Origin: Kluyvera sichuanensis
GTDB taxonomy: Bacteria; Pseudomonadota; Gammaproteobacteria; Enterobacterales; Enterobacteriaceae
NCBI RefSeq assembly: GCF_014218705.1
Contig: NZ_JABBJF010000022.1
Coordinates: 26,915 to 90,914 of the forward strand
Length of the DNA stretch: 64,000 nucleotides
Direction: 5' to 3'
Shown here: positions 1 to 7,576 of the stretch, piece by piece
How the letters are laid out: every line of letters starts with the position of its first letter
Position numbering within the stretch: position 1 is the stretch's first letter
Notes under the pieces: generated by a model
What the model was told of the DNA's origin: nothing
The model's input: the letters and a program-made list of their open reading frames with translations, nothing else
Database searches by the model: none
Made by a program: the position numbers and the translations under genes

Positions 1-1
1 C

Positions 2-154
2 ACTGTTACCCGCGAGATCGGCGAACTGCGGGTTAATGCTGGTGGTGAAAATCATGCTGCTACACTTCGTCAGCTGTGGAAGCTGCTTCACGCGCAGGCA
101 AAAGCCTACCAGTCCAGAAATACTGCCGGTAACGCCACCTGGCTTATGTTCTGA
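2..154 (+). CDS. C-terminal end of an unrecognised protein (partial at window start)
   Basis: An open frame enters from the left edge and runs 50 codons to a TGA. The visible residues are polar, with a stretch rich in Ala, Leu and Gln that could be helical, and the protein ends in Trp-Leu-Met-Phe. I do not recognise the family. A TTCGTCAGCTG string lies inside this frame at 65-75, but it lacks a -10 at the right distance and is treated as coding sequence. Confidence 0.5.
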   Translation, partial: TVTREIGELRVNAGGENHAATLRQLWKLLHAQAKAYQSRNTAGNATWLMF

Positions 155-228
155 TAAGCCCCGGGCATGGTAATGTGCGTCACGACATTACGCCGTGGCG
201 CACTACGTTCGTTTAGAAGGAAATGAAG

Positions 229-504
229 ATGAAAATAAGCCAGCTGGAAGTCGGGATGAGTGTCTGGTCGGTTAGCCGGGTAAATATGGGCAACACCACA
301 CTTAAAACAGTTGTCGTCCACCCGGTCGTGATTGTCGAAGTCCATGATAACCACGTCATAGCCACCTGGAATGGTAACGCCCCGCGTCGTTTCGGTGAGT
401 CCGTCGTTAAGGGCTGGAAGAAAGAAAAGCCGTTGCTGATCCGTGAAGGTTTCGGGCAAATGCGCCTGGCTACCAGGGAAGAGAAAGCGCTGGCTGGTAA
501 GTAA
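229..504 (+). CDS. small hypothetical protein, 91 aa
   Basis: The start is placed at the second ATG (229) because AGAAGG lies 8 nt upstream. The ATG at 223 would leave only 2 nt. The protein begins with a Lys-Ile-Ser-Gln-Leu-Glu-Val-Gly stretch and has a beta-rich centre and a basic, Lys-rich C-terminal third. No catalytic motif is visible and I do not recognise the family. The stop is followed within 6 bp by the shared promoter that serves the next gene, so this gene probably ends its transcription unit. Confidence 0.7.
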   Translation: MKISQLEVGMSVWSVSRVNMGNTTLKTVVVHPVVIVEVHDNHVIATWNGNAPRRFGESVVKGWKKEKPLLIREGFGQMRLATREEKALAGK

Positions 505-509
505 CCCCC

Positions 510-538
510 TTCGTGACCTGTATGACCCGTGGTGTAAT
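510..538 (+). promoter_or_regulatory. shared-type promoter, TTCGTG variant
   Basis: TTCGTG (510-515), then ACCTG and a 17-bp spacer to TGTAAT (533-538). It is one base from the recurrent TTCGTCACCTG block and lies 81 bp upstream of the zinc-ribbon gene at 619. Confidence 0.6.
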
Positions 539-618
539 GGCTCCGACAACCTGGCAGTTTTCGCAACGCAACACTCTGCCGCAAATCACCCTCCACGGGG
601 CCAGACAGGGAATACACG

Positions 619-891
619 ATGACCGATGCCATTCTCTCTGAAGAGCTGTACTTCAAATACCTCAACACCTACGAACGCGAAAGCAGGTTTCGCATTGACT
701 CTTTTCGCTTTGATGGCGAGCCTCAGTGGACAACCAAATTCGGTCAAGCTCGCATCCGCCCTTCTCAGGTACGTGTACTGCTCTGCCGCTGCGGGGCAAA
801 CAACTGGAAAGACGATGGCAGGTTCGCCAATGAGTACTGCTGCGACAGCTGCGGACAGTTCGTGGAGGTGCTACAGCATAACGACCGTTGA
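619..891 (+). CDS. small zinc-ribbon protein, 90 aa
   Basis: The C-terminal half carries a Cys-Arg-Cys-Gly-Ala motif, then Asn-Trp and, about 18 residues later, Tyr-Cys-Cys-Asp-Ser-Cys-Gly. This is the spacing of a four-cysteine zinc ribbon. The N-terminal half has alternating aromatic and charged residues. The protein at 19463-19741 has the same layout and the same Cys-Arg-Cys-Gly-Ala-x-Asn-Trp signature, so the two are paralogues on one replicon. An AGGGA ribosome site lies upstream. A nucleic-acid or protein-binding role is possible from the fold but not shown. Confidence 0.75.
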   Translation: MTDAILSEELYFKYLNTYERESRFRIDSFRFDGEPQWTTKFGQARIRPSQVRVLLCRCGANNWKDDGRFANEYCCDSCGQFVEVLQHNDR

Positions 892-977
892 TTCGCGTCC
901 CGGGGCCGGAGCTGATGGCTCACTGATAAACCATTTCAGACCGACATATTCATTCTGATAATACCCGACGTATCGCC

Positions 978-1006
978 TTCGTCACCTGCCGGGCCCGTGT
1001 TGTACT
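978..1006 (+). promoter_or_regulatory. shared-type promoter
   Basis: TTCGTC (978-983), ACCTG, 17-bp spacer, TGTACT (1001-1006). It drives the two-gene unit that starts at 1046. Confidence 0.7.
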
Positions 1007-1018
1007 GGTATCAGTACA
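1001..1018. promoter_or_regulatory. palindrome over a -10 box (candidate operator)
   Basis: TGTACTG-GTAT-CAGTACA is a perfect 7-bp inverted repeat that covers the -10 of the promoter at 978-1006. It could be a repressor operator or the first hairpin of the transcript. Confidence 0.5.
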
Positions 1019-1045
1019 ACATAAAACGAGATCACGGGGCGCATC

Positions 1046-1351
1046 ATGCAGACACTGACCGACGTATTCAGCGATAAGGCGAATAAAGCCTTTCATTCGA
1101 TTTTCGCCGATTTCCTGCCCACCAGCGCGGATGGGGTAATCACCTTTACGGTTCGCGGCTATGGCGGAAAAACTGCCTGCATGACCGTCCCCTCTGGAAC
1201 CCCGGTTTTCGTCTTTGGCACTGAAGAGCTCGCCGACTTCCATCGCTCCGCCGTGGCGGGTGAATTCTACATCGTTGATCACGGTGGTTTCCGCACCCTG
1301 AATCAACAGGTAGAACGTGGCCGCGTCCCAGTCATCTACGACATCCTCTGA
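1046..1351 (+). CDS. hypothetical protein, 101 aa
   Basis: First gene behind the promoter at 978, with a GGGG-type ribosome site. The sequence is a mix of beta-prone stretches and charged turns, with no signal peptide, membrane segment or metal motif. I do not recognise it. The stop lies 12 bp before the next ATG, so the two genes are probably co-transcribed. Confidence 0.7.
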   Translation: MQTLTDVFSDKANKAFHSIFADFLPTSADGVITFTVRGYGGKTACMTVPSGTPVFVFGTEELADFHRSAVAGEFYIVDHGGFRTLNQQVERGRVPVIYDIL

Positions 1352-1363
1352 AGGGATCCGATT

Positions 1364-1657
1364 ATGGCAATCGACACAGTTTACCGCCTGCGGCTCGATT
1401 TCGACGTGTATAACGGCGATGTCATCGACACCAAAGAGCAGGAAGACAAAGACCAGATCTCCATTGCGAAAATCACCCAATTTATCTTCGATGCCTCCGT
1501 TCGGCTCAAGCTTGATGCCTGCGAAACCAGCGATGGCGGGCCAGCACATGGGCCTTACTGTGTTCTTGAGCACTGCAACCGAGCTGTACTGGAACAGGCC
1601 GAAACTGAAATTAAACGCTATGTGAGACGCTTTAAAGGCCATTCACTGGAAGACTGA
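1364..1657 (+). CDS. hypothetical protein, 97 aa
   Basis: Preceded by GAAGGG and 12 bp behind the previous gene. The protein starts with a beta-like stretch rich in Arg, Leu and Asp, has an acidic centre (Lys-Glu-Gln-Glu-Asp-Lys-Asp) and ends in a basic helix. A Cys-x8-His-Gly-Pro-Tyr-Cys region and a later His-Cys might bind metal, but the spacing is not diagnostic. Function unknown. Confidence 0.7.
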   Translation: MAIDTVYRLRLDFDVYNGDVIDTKEQEDKDQISIAKITQFIFDASVRLKLDACETSDGGPAHGPYCVLEHCNRAVLEQAETEIKRYVRRFKGHSLED

Positions 1658-1665
1658 TGAACCCG

Positions 1666-1691
1666 GTACATCCACCAGCATGAGGATGTAC
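1666..1691 (+). promoter_or_regulatory. hairpin in the leader of the DinG-like gene
   Basis: GTACATCC (1666-1673) and GGATGTAC (1684-1691) form a perfect 8-bp stem with a 10-nt loop, 60 bp before the chosen helicase start. It could be a leader structure or an operator. There is no T-run, so it is not an intrinsic terminator. Confidence 0.4.
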
Positions 1692-1751
1692 CTGACTTCG
1701 ATAGCCGCTGCCGGGCTGTGCCTCCTGAGCAGCAGAGGACAAGGTACGGAT

Positions 1752-3824
1752 ATGCCAGACAATAAACCCCGGATGACTGCCGCTGAAATGACTGAGCGAG
1801 CCTATCACTTCTTCCTGGACGCAAAGGGTCTGTCCCCTCGTGCCGGGCAGGTAGACATGATGGCGTTTTGCAGCGCAGTCGTTAACGCTACCCCCGCTGA
1901 GGAGCAGTATCGCGTCGGGGTTATTGAGGCCGGTACGGGGACAGGGAAAACACTCGGGTATTGTCTGCCGCTGATCCCCCTGGCGATGGAAAAGCATAAG
2001 ACGCTGATCATCTCCACGGCAACCGTTGCGCTTCAGGAACAAATCATCTCCAAGGATCTGCCAGAAATACAGGCGAGAGCGGGCCTGAGCTTCTCCTATG
2101 CGATGGCGAAGGGCCGTAGCCGTTACTTCTGCCAGATGCGCTGTGACGTTCATATGGAAAGCGAGATGAATGCCTATGGCTACATCCGCGATGATGTGGA
2201 GGATATCAGCAAGGCCTTTGCTGGTGGTCACTGGACAGGAGAGCGTGATTCCTATCCTGATGAGATCAATGAGGCGGTATGGGGTCGGGTCAATGCTATT
2301 GGCAGTCAGTGCCCTAAAAAGCGTTGCCCACATTATCACCGTTGTCCGTTCTTCCTCGCCCGCGCCCTGCTGGAGTCGGTGGATGTGGTTATCGCCAACC
2401 ATGACATCGTATTGTCTGACCTGTCACTGGGAGGCGGTATTATCCTTCCCCCGCAGGAAGAGTCCATTTATGTGTTCGACGAAGGTCACCACGTTCCGCA
2501 GAAAGCAATTAACCACTTTGCGACCTCCGCCTCTCTCGATGCCAGCAGGCATTTCATGAGCGAAATCTTCGACATGGTAATGACCATGCCAGAGTCCTAC
2601 GGCGGGACTATGGAAAAGCACGTGCAGCAGCTGGTGGAGCTTGCGGGCCATGCCGGTGATGAGCTCGGTGAGCTGCGGGGGACACTTTTACGCTCCCTGA
2701 ACTGGCGAAACGATCACGAAATGCCAAATGGCACGGAATCGGACATCTATCGCTTCCCGGAAGGTTTCGTTCCTGAAGATATTGCGGCCCTGTTTAAGCC
2801 TGGGTTAAAGACAGTAAACGAGATGCAGAATATCGTTGTGAAAATGACGGCGATTGTAGATGAGGCCGGGCGGGATATCAGCGAGGAAGAACTGGCCCTT
2901 CAAAAGATGGCTGTCGGCGAGCTGGCAAATCGCCTGGCGGGTATGCATCAGGCTCTGGCCTCATACTGCGGGAATAAAACCGTCTCTGGTATGCCTATGG
3001 CCCGGTGGATTAACGTCCGTCGTACTAAACGCAGCACCGAAGTGGTGATTAATTGCAGTCCGGTCTATGCGGGCGAACACCTGAAATCCGAGCTCTGGTC
3101 GAAGGCTTATGCCACCATTGTGACCTCGGCAACAATCCGCTCCCTTAGCAAGTTTGACGCATTCCTGGAGCAGGCCGGTCTTCCAGTCGATACACCTACC
3201 CTGCTGGCCCGCAGCCCGTTTGATTACCAGAACAACGGCGTGTTGTTCATCCCCCGTATGCGCTCGGTTCCGACCAATCATGAAGAACATACGGCGGAGA
3301 TCATCGAACTCCTTCCCAAACTGGTGCTTCGGCTTCAGGGTTGCCTCGTGCTGTTCGCCTCCCGCAGGCAGATGGAAGAAGTCAGCAAGGCGATGCCTCA
3401 ACACATTTCACCGCTTCTGCTGATACAGGGGGCACTTCCAAAACGGGAAATACTGCTGCGCCATAAGCTCAGAATCGACCGTGGTGAGCCGAGCATTATC
3501 TTTGGTATGGCTTCTTTCAGTGAAGGGGTGGATCTGCCTGGCGTGTACTGCAACAACGTCATCATTGCCAAGCTGCCTTTTAGCGTTCCGACCGACCCGG
3601 TGGGCCAGACCCTGACGGAGTGGCTGGAGAAAAACGGGCGTGATGCTTTCCGGGAAATCTCGATACCGGAGGCCTGCCTCAAACTGACCCAGTCCGTTGG
3701 TCGGCTTATCCGCACAGAGAGCGATACCGGCGCGGTGACTATCCTGGATAAACGCCTGAAGACAAAAGCCTACGGGAAAGACATCCTCGCATCCCTGCCC
3801 CCTTTCAGGCGCGAAATTCGTTAA
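1752..3824 (+). CDS. dinG-like: DinG/XPD-type Fe-S DNA helicase
   Basis: A 690-aa superfamily 2 helicase. Visible motifs are Walker A Ala-Gly-Thr-Gly-Thr-Gly-Lys-Thr near residues 60-67, an Asp-Glu-Gly-His box near 242-245 and the C-terminal Gln-Ser-Val-Gly-Arg-Leu-Ile-Arg near 647. Between motifs I and II sit cysteines near 127, 131 and in a Cys-Pro-Lys-Lys-Arg-Cys-Pro-x4-Cys run near 186-197, which match the 4Fe-4S domain of the DinG/XPD family. Family members unwind DNA 5' to 3' and resolve R-loops or G-quadruplexes. The start at 1752 has AAGG 7 nt upstream; the longer frame from 1680 lacks a ribosome site. It is much larger than its neighbours. A role in plasmid replication or repair is inferred. 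Confidence 0.9.
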   Translation: MPDNKPRMTAAEMTERAYHFFLDAKGLSPRAGQVDMMAFCSAVVNATPAEEQYRVGVIEAGTGTGKTLGYCLPLIPLAMEKHKTLIISTATVALQEQIISKDLPEIQARAGLSFSYAMAKGRSRYFCQMRCDVHMESEMNAYGYIRDDVEDISKAFAGGHWTGERDSYPDEINEAVWGRVNAIGSQCPKKRCPHYHRCPFFLARALLESVDVVIANHDIVLSDLSLGGGIILPPQEESIYVFDEGHHVPQKAINHFATSASLDASRHFMSEIFDMVMTMPESYGGTMEKHVQQLVELAGHAGDELGELRGTLLRSLNWRNDHEMPNGTESDIYRFPEGFVPEDIAALFKPGLKTVNEMQNIVVKMTAIVDEAGRDISEEELALQKMAVGELANRLAGMHQALASYCGNKTVSGMPMARWINVRRTKRSTEVVINCSPVYAGEHLKSELWSKAYATIVTSATIRSLSKFDAFLEQAGLPVDTPTLLARSPFDYQNNGVLFIPRMRSVPTNHEEHTAEIIELLPKLVLRLQGCLVLFASRRQMEEVSKAMPQHISPLLLIQGALPKREILLRHKLRIDRGEPSIIFGMASFSEGVDLPGVYCNNVIIAKLPFSVPTDPVGQTLTEWLEKNGRDAFREISIPEACLKLTQSVGRLIRTESDTGAVTILDKRLKTKAYGKDILASLPPFRREIR

Positions 3825-3844
3825 TCAACAGTCGAGAGGTTGCT

Positions 3845-4165
3845 ATGCATAAAATTGAATGCCCACGCTGTCTGGGTGGTAAGGGTGAGATCCGAGCGTT
3901 CCGGCACGTTCAAGGCGGTGTGTGTTTTCGCTGCAAGGGCCGGGGGTATGTCGAGGTGAAAACCATCCCGAAGCCTTCTATCCGGTTTGTTGCTATGCAG
4001 AAATGGGCAAATCCAGAGGACGTTAACTACAACAATGGGGATTTTATCAGGACGTTCTATTTCAAGGCCCGAAGTCAGGCTGAAGCAACAAAGAAGCTTC
4101 AGAAAAAACTCGGCGCGTCAGGTCGTGAGTTTTATGCCACTCCTGCGGATGATGTCCAGCAATAA
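3845..4165 (+). CDS. DnaJ-type zinc-finger protein, 106 aa
   Basis: The first 40 residues hold Cys-Pro-Arg-Cys-Leu-Gly-Gly-Lys-Gly and Cys-Phe-Arg-Cys-Lys-Gly-Arg-Gly. These are two CxxCxGxG-like half-sites, as in the cysteine-rich domain of DnaJ. There is no J domain. The rest is basic and possibly helical. It starts 20 bp after the helicase stop with GAGAGG as ribosome site, so it is probably the second gene of the helicase operon. Small stand-alone proteins of this kind occur in phages and plasmids; its partner is unknown. Confidence 0.75.
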   Translation: MHKIECPRCLGGKGEIRAFRHVQGGVCFRCKGRGYVEVKTIPKPSIRFVAMQKWANPEDVNYNNGDFIRTFYFKARSQAEATKKLQKKLGASGREFYATPADDVQQ

Positions 4166-4252
4166 ATGGGGGCGTTTTGTAGTGGTTTATTCACTCTGAA
4201 ATCTATCACTCTGGTTATGATTGGTTTCGAAACAAATGACAGGTGGTAACAC

Positions 4253-4675
4253 ATGAAAAACCAGGCTAAAACACAACATTCTGTTTTTAAGTTCATTCGA
4301 GCTGCGATTCCGGTAACAGTTCTATCGGCTATACAGTACGCTGTCATTTCTACATTGCTGGTGGTTGGAAAAATTGACCTTCAATGGTCGGAACTCGCTA
4401 CATCACTTCCGTTATGTATTATTGCAATATTCTCAACAGCATTTGTATTTTACGACCCAAATGAATATGAGTACTTTCTTTCAGTGCTGGGAATGCTTAC
4501 CGTTTGGGTTTTAGTGTTTATTGCATCAATACTCCTACTTGTAATCGCGCGAGGTTTTTCCTTCATCACAAGCAATTATGTAACATATGCTGAATTGGCT
4601 TCCTATTCCATACAGATAGGAATGATGATTGTATTTTACTTCAAGAGGGATAGTCTTAATCAACAGACCCTATAG
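4253..4675 (+). CDS. multi-pass inner-membrane protein, 140 aa
   Basis: About four hydrophobic stretches are visible, near residues 18-38, 50-66, 76-100 and 115-130. The N-terminus is short and basic. An AGGTGG ribosome site lies upstream. The DNA is clearly more AT-rich than the flanking genes. The central Phe-Tyr-Asp-Pro-Asn-Glu and following hydrophobic block resemble the protein at 4948-5343 (Phe-Gln-Asn-Pro-Glu-Gly), so the two look like diverged paralogues. Function unknown. Confidence 0.7.
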   Translation: MKNQAKTQHSVFKFIRAAIPVTVLSAIQYAVISTLLVVGKIDLQWSELATSLPLCIIAIFSTAFVFYDPNEYEYFLSVLGMLTVWVLVFIASILLLVIARGFSFITSNYVTYAELASYSIQIGMMIVFYFKRDSLNQQTL

Positions 4676-4756
4676 ATACAGTATTTCGCGATTAATATTA
4701 TCATTGAACATTAACGCACAAAATTTACCCCCACGTCATACAAGGTTACCGATGCA

Positions 4757-4921
4757 ATGAAAAATAAAATTATCGATGCAAAACTTGCATTTTTTAAAGT
4801 AGAGGGAACTCCAAGTACTGGTCACGTTGTGGTTATCGGGAAACCATCATCTGGGAAAAGTTTCTGCCTTACTGATGAAATAACGCGTTTGTTAAAAGCA
4901 GGTAAAAACCACGAAAATTAA
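4757..4921 (+). CDS. very small P-loop protein, 54 aa
   Basis: A 54-codon frame with an AAGG site 11 nt before the ATG. Residues 23-36 read as a beta strand leading into Gly-Lys-Pro-Ser-Ser-Gly-Lys-Ser, a full Walker A motif, followed by a helix and stop. There is no room for Walker B, so it is either the remnant of a larger ATPase or a tiny nucleotide-binding protein. It sits between two related membrane-protein genes. A longer P-loop protein at 9338-9802 also follows a membrane protein, which suggests a duplicated pair. Confidence 0.5.
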   Translation: MKNKIIDAKLAFFKVEGTPSTGHVVVIGKPSSGKSFCLTDEITRLLKAGKNHEN

Positions 4922-4947
4922 TTTGAATATTGCAAGCGGGGTTTGCT

Positions 4948-5343
4948 ATGACATCAATTATTACCACTTTATATGAAAAACTTTCATTTCGTGTGCTCGC
5001 AGTTCCGCTGATTATTTTCAGCATTGAATTTTTGATATGGGCAGTGCTTATTCGAGAAAATGTTATATCCGGGGACTGGCCTTTGTATAGAACTTGTTTG
5101 TTCGCTTGTTTTTCCTCGCTGATTATAACTGGATTCACATTCCAGAATCCTGAAGGCAGTGATTTCCTAAAGGCAGCAGCAGGTCTCCTTGGATGTCTGG
5201 CCTTGGGGGGATTGATAATTATTATTTATTATATTGGCACTCTCGAATTTCCGATTATCACTGCCAAGATGGTTTGGATTTTCATGATGGCAAGCTTTAC
5301 GTCTCAGCTTTTCACTTGCCTGATGAAATCGATGACTGATTAA
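4948..5343 (+). CDS. multi-pass membrane protein, 131 aa
   Basis: The start is set at ATG 4948, with AGCGGGG upstream. An in-frame TTG at 4930 is less likely. Four hydrophobic segments are visible, near residues 14-32, 45-60, 74-95 and 103-125. The sequence around Phe-Thr-Phe-Gln-Asn-Pro-Glu-Gly and the hydrophobic block behind it parallels the protein at 4253-4675. Local DNA is AT-rich. Function unknown. Confidence 0.7.
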   Translation: MTSIITTLYEKLSFRVLAVPLIIFSIEFLIWAVLIRENVISGDWPLYRTCLFACFSSLIITGFTFQNPEGSDFLKAAAGLLGCLALGGLIIIIYYIGTLEFPIITAKMVWIFMMASFTSQLFTCLMKSMTD

Positions 5344-5471
5344 TTTGAAGTTCAGCAAAAACAATTGCAGAGCAAAGTTATTTATTCACTCATTTTGCGA
5401 TCTAAGTATGCTTACGCTGAAGTAACCGAAAAGTACCTTTCTTGAAAAGTTTTTTCGGGATTTTAGGAGAA

Positions 5472-5537
5472 ATGGATAATGGCATTCTCACTTACTTTCC
5501 ATCAATACATTCTGGAGTAATAACATGTTTACTTTAG
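5472..5537 (+). CDS. possible 21-aa leader peptide
   Basis: AGGAGAA lies directly before this ATG, the best ribosome site in the interval. The 21-codon frame overlaps the start of the next gene (5525) by 13 bp, an arrangement that could couple their translation. It may equally be a chance frame. Confidence 0.25.
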   Translation: MDNGILTYFPSIHSGVITCLL

Positions 5538-5716
5538 TTCTCGTGATTGGGCTTTATTCAAGTGGTCTTAATCCAAGTGGTGTCACCTCTCAGAAAATAC
5601 CTGACTACAAAACCTATGATGAATGCCAGAGTGCCGCGCCTAAAGCAAAGCGTGGGGAAACTATCACCATCTTAAGTTATTGCATTCCCCAGCCTGCGGA
5701 TAAGACAAAGGCGTAA
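5525..5716 (+). CDS. small secreted or membrane-anchored protein, 63 aa
   Basis: A GGAG site lies 9 nt upstream. The first 14 residues are hydrophobic (Met-Phe-Thr-Leu-Val-Leu-Val-Ile-Gly-Leu), followed by a polar domain with two cysteines about 20 residues apart (Asp-Glu-Cys and Tyr-Cys). These could form a disulphide if exported. The basic n-region of a classic signal peptide is missing. The family is not recognised. Confidence 0.55.
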   Translation: MFTLVLVIGLYSSGLNPSGVTSQKIPDYKTYDECQSAAPKAKRGETITILSYCIPQPADKTKA

Positions 5717-5769
5717 AGGCTTCGCTATATGTGAATTATCGAAGGGGTGTCCATTTCATACCCGATTAC

Positions 5770-5797
5770 TTCGTCAATTGTCGACCGGTGGGATAAT
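5770..5797 (+). promoter_or_regulatory. shared-type promoter, 16-bp spacer
   Basis: TTCGTC (5770-5775), 16-bp spacer, GATAAT (5792-5797). It lies 50 bp before the gene at 5847 and lacks the CCTG extension (AATTG instead). Confidence 0.6.
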
Positions 5798-5846
5798 AGG
5801 ATTAAAACAGTTTTTAGCTTCACGATATTATGGAGAAACCGCCGTC

Positions 5847-6542
5847 ATGCACCCATTCGATTCGGTCAGAGTAAAACTGAGTTTTGCCGGAAAGCCACCA
5901 GCGGCTTTACTGCAAAGCGCCCTATTTCTTGAAAATCAGCGTCCCGAATCCTCCAGTTGGAGCGACCCGGGCACGGCGGGTAATACACTGCTTCGCGACA
6001 TCCTCCGGTCACAACCGGTTGAACTGAGCACTCTACAAGGCGTGGTTAATCTGACTACTGGCAACCTCGGTAAAGCCGAATGTAGTGAGTTGCTTGCACT
6101 GATGGGCCTTCGTAGCTTCGGTGAAGAAGCTGCTGAGTTAATGGTTCGCAATGCGTCAATGGTTTTTGCGAGTGGACAGGCTAATGCAAAGAACCTGATT
6201 CGCATGGAAGTCACTAAATCACACCTTACTTCTGATAAGCAGGTCATTGTCAGTACTGAAACCCTTGAGCGGCGTATGTACGTCATGAACAGCAACGGTA
6301 TCTGCTTCGTCGTTGAGCCTGAGATCTGCCTTGATGCCGAGAAACTGCCGGGCGCGGATTTCTTTATCACTGAAGACGAAATGGATGCTGCGGGCGTGAG
6401 CCGCTGGGGTGAAAACGGCAGTCAGCACTGGCGATGCATGGTTACCTGGTTCAATGGCAGTAGCACCATCATGAACGAAATGGGACACATGTACGAGCTC
6501 GGTGATGAACCTGAAATTCGGCTCAATAGCTTCGGTGGATAA
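5847..6542 (+). CDS. hypothetical protein, 231 aa
   Basis: The start at 5847 has TGGAGAAA about 9 nt upstream and lies downstream of the promoter -10; a longer TTG frame from 5778 would begin inside the promoter. The N-terminal third is rich in Pro and Ser, the middle is helical with many Leu, and the C-terminal part is acidic and beta-prone, ending in Ser-Phe-Gly-Gly. No catalytic motif or membrane segment was seen. Unrecognised. The next gene begins 22 bp later, so the two are likely in one operon. Confidence 0.75.
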   Translation: MHPFDSVRVKLSFAGKPPAALLQSALFLENQRPESSSWSDPGTAGNTLLRDILRSQPVELSTLQGVVNLTTGNLGKAECSELLALMGLRSFGEEAAELMVRNASMVFASGQANAKNLIRMEVTKSHLTSDKQVIVSTETLERRMYVMNSNGICFVVEPEICLDAEKLPGADFFITEDEMDAAGVSRWGENGSQHWRCMVTWFNGSSTIMNEMGHMYELGDEPEIRLNSFGG

Positions 6543-6564
6543 AGCCCACCAGCGAGGAAATACG

Positions 6565-6762
6565 ATGAGACACGATAACGTCAAGCCCTGCCCTTTCTGC
6601 GGTTGTTCATCTATCCGGGTTCGGGAGATTTCGAATAATTTTCGCGCCTGCTGCAATTCCTGTGAGGCCACGGTGGCGTTTCAGGACTCCGAACAAGCCG
6701 CTGTGACGCGCTGGAATACCCGCGCTGAAGAGAAACAATCTGGCGGACTCCAGTCAGCATAA
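6565..6762 (+). CDS. Lar-type restriction-alleviation-like zinc-ribbon protein, 65 aa
   Basis: The sequence has Lys-Pro-Cys-Pro-Phe-Cys-Gly near residue 9 and a second Cys-x2-Cys knuckle about 20 residues later. It then reads into Glu-Gln-Ala-Ala-Val-Thr-Arg-Trp-Asn-Thr-Arg. This order (CPFCG, CxxC, then a Trp-Asn-x-Arg ending) is the signature of the Lar_restr_allev family. The founding Rac-prophage member moderates type I restriction, but many plasmid and phage relatives have no tested role. The start at 6565 has GAGGAAA upstream; an upstream in-frame ATG at 6502 lies inside the previous gene. Confidence 0.75.
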   Translation: MRHDNVKPCPFCGCSSIRVREISNNFRACCNSCEATVAFQDSEQAAVTRWNTRAEEKQSGGLQSA

Positions 6763-6814
6763 ATTAAGCCCCGGGCTGCTCTGGGCCTGAATACCGATAA
6801 GAGGAAACACCGAC

Positions 6815-7273
6815 ATGAAATTTTACATCAGCGACGTTTTATGGAAATCCGGGCAGGCATTCATTTTCTCGTTTGTCACTGCTCCGGCAGTTGCGTTACT
6901 GCTCATTCTGTTCTGCACAGTTCTTACCAGTTCACCATCCAAGGTCTTCCTCGATCAGGCCCGTAGTCTGGTTGGAAATGCCACCAGCACCTCGGTCATG
7001 GTTTGCCCTGAAGAGAAAGCAGTGTTTGCCGCGTTCCGCTCCTCAGAATGCCAGCGACACGTGGTGAATGCCGATGATGCCATTAAACAATGGGACTCGC
7101 TGTTGCTCAAAGGCTACCTGATAGTGGCGGGTATCGCTCTTATCTGCTGGATGGTAAGCGAGGCAGTTAACTACCGCAGAAAGCCGTGGCGCTATGGGAT
7201 CCGTCCCTCTGATATGACATTTAGCTATACAAAACTCGTGCCGAAAGAATCCGATGATGACGCGGATAAATAA
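6815..7273 (+). CDS. membrane protein with two TM segments, 152 aa
   Basis: A hydrophobic segment lies near residues 15-38 and a second near 98-118. The loop between them carries Ser-Pro-Ser-Lys-Val and Met-Val-Cys-Pro-Glu-Glu, plus a second cysteine, and the C-terminal tail is charged. An AGAGGAAA ribosome site is present. The protein at 8206-8616 shares the layout and the Ser-Pro-Ser...Met-Val-Cys-x-Glu-Glu loop, so the two are paralogues about 1.4 kb apart. The cysteines are probably on the periplasmic side. Function unknown. Confidence 0.7.
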   Translation: MKFYISDVLWKSGQAFIFSFVTAPAVALLLILFCTVLTSSPSKVFLDQARSLVGNATSTSVMVCPEEKAVFAAFRSSECQRHVVNADDAIKQWDSLLLKGYLIVAGIALICWMVSEAVNYRRKPWRYGIRPSDMTFSYTKLVPKESDDDADK

Positions 7274-7327
7274 CCACTCATTTAGCACGGCAGACAGCCG
7301 GTCAATGCCAGCAGCACAGGGGGCAGT

Positions 7328-7561
7328 ATGGGTAGACCTACAGGCAATATCGTCAGACTCACAAAATCAACAGGCCGCAGCAGCGACTTTTTCGGGCCAT
7401 GTGAGTTGTGTGGAAAACATATGTCAGAAGCATTCCGTACCCGAAAAGCGCGTGAGTGGCAGCGTGAAAATGGCGAACTCTATTACGGCCATGATTCCGC
7501 CGTCATGTATGCACATGAAAAATGCATTCTGAATCTGGAAAGCAAATTTACCTCAAATTAA
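7328..7561 (+). CDS. small zinc-binding protein, 77 aa
   Basis: AGGGGG precedes the ATG. Residues near 25-30 read Cys-Glu-Leu-Cys-Gly and a His-Glu-Lys-Cys lies near residue 62. Together these could form a CxxC...HxxC zinc site. The rest is basic and polar. It sits between two membrane-protein genes, 54 bp after the first and 15 bp before the second, so it is likely co-transcribed with them. Family not recognised. Confidence 0.65.
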   Translation: MGRPTGNIVRLTKSTGRSSDFFGPCELCGKHMSEAFRTRKAREWQRENGELYYGHDSAVMYAHEKCILNLESKFTSN

Positions 7562-7576
7562 CGACTGGTGAGATTT

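Noticed and set aside
65..75. TTCGTCAGCTG near the left edge as another shared promoter
   Set aside because: It lies inside a coding frame, has no -10 at 16-17 bp, and no gene starts within the usual distance.
950..2402. Long minus-strand frames (230 and 256 codons) opposite the 1046-3824 genes
   Set aside because: They overlap better-supported plus-strand genes, including the helicase with all motifs, and have no ribosome sites or family motifs.
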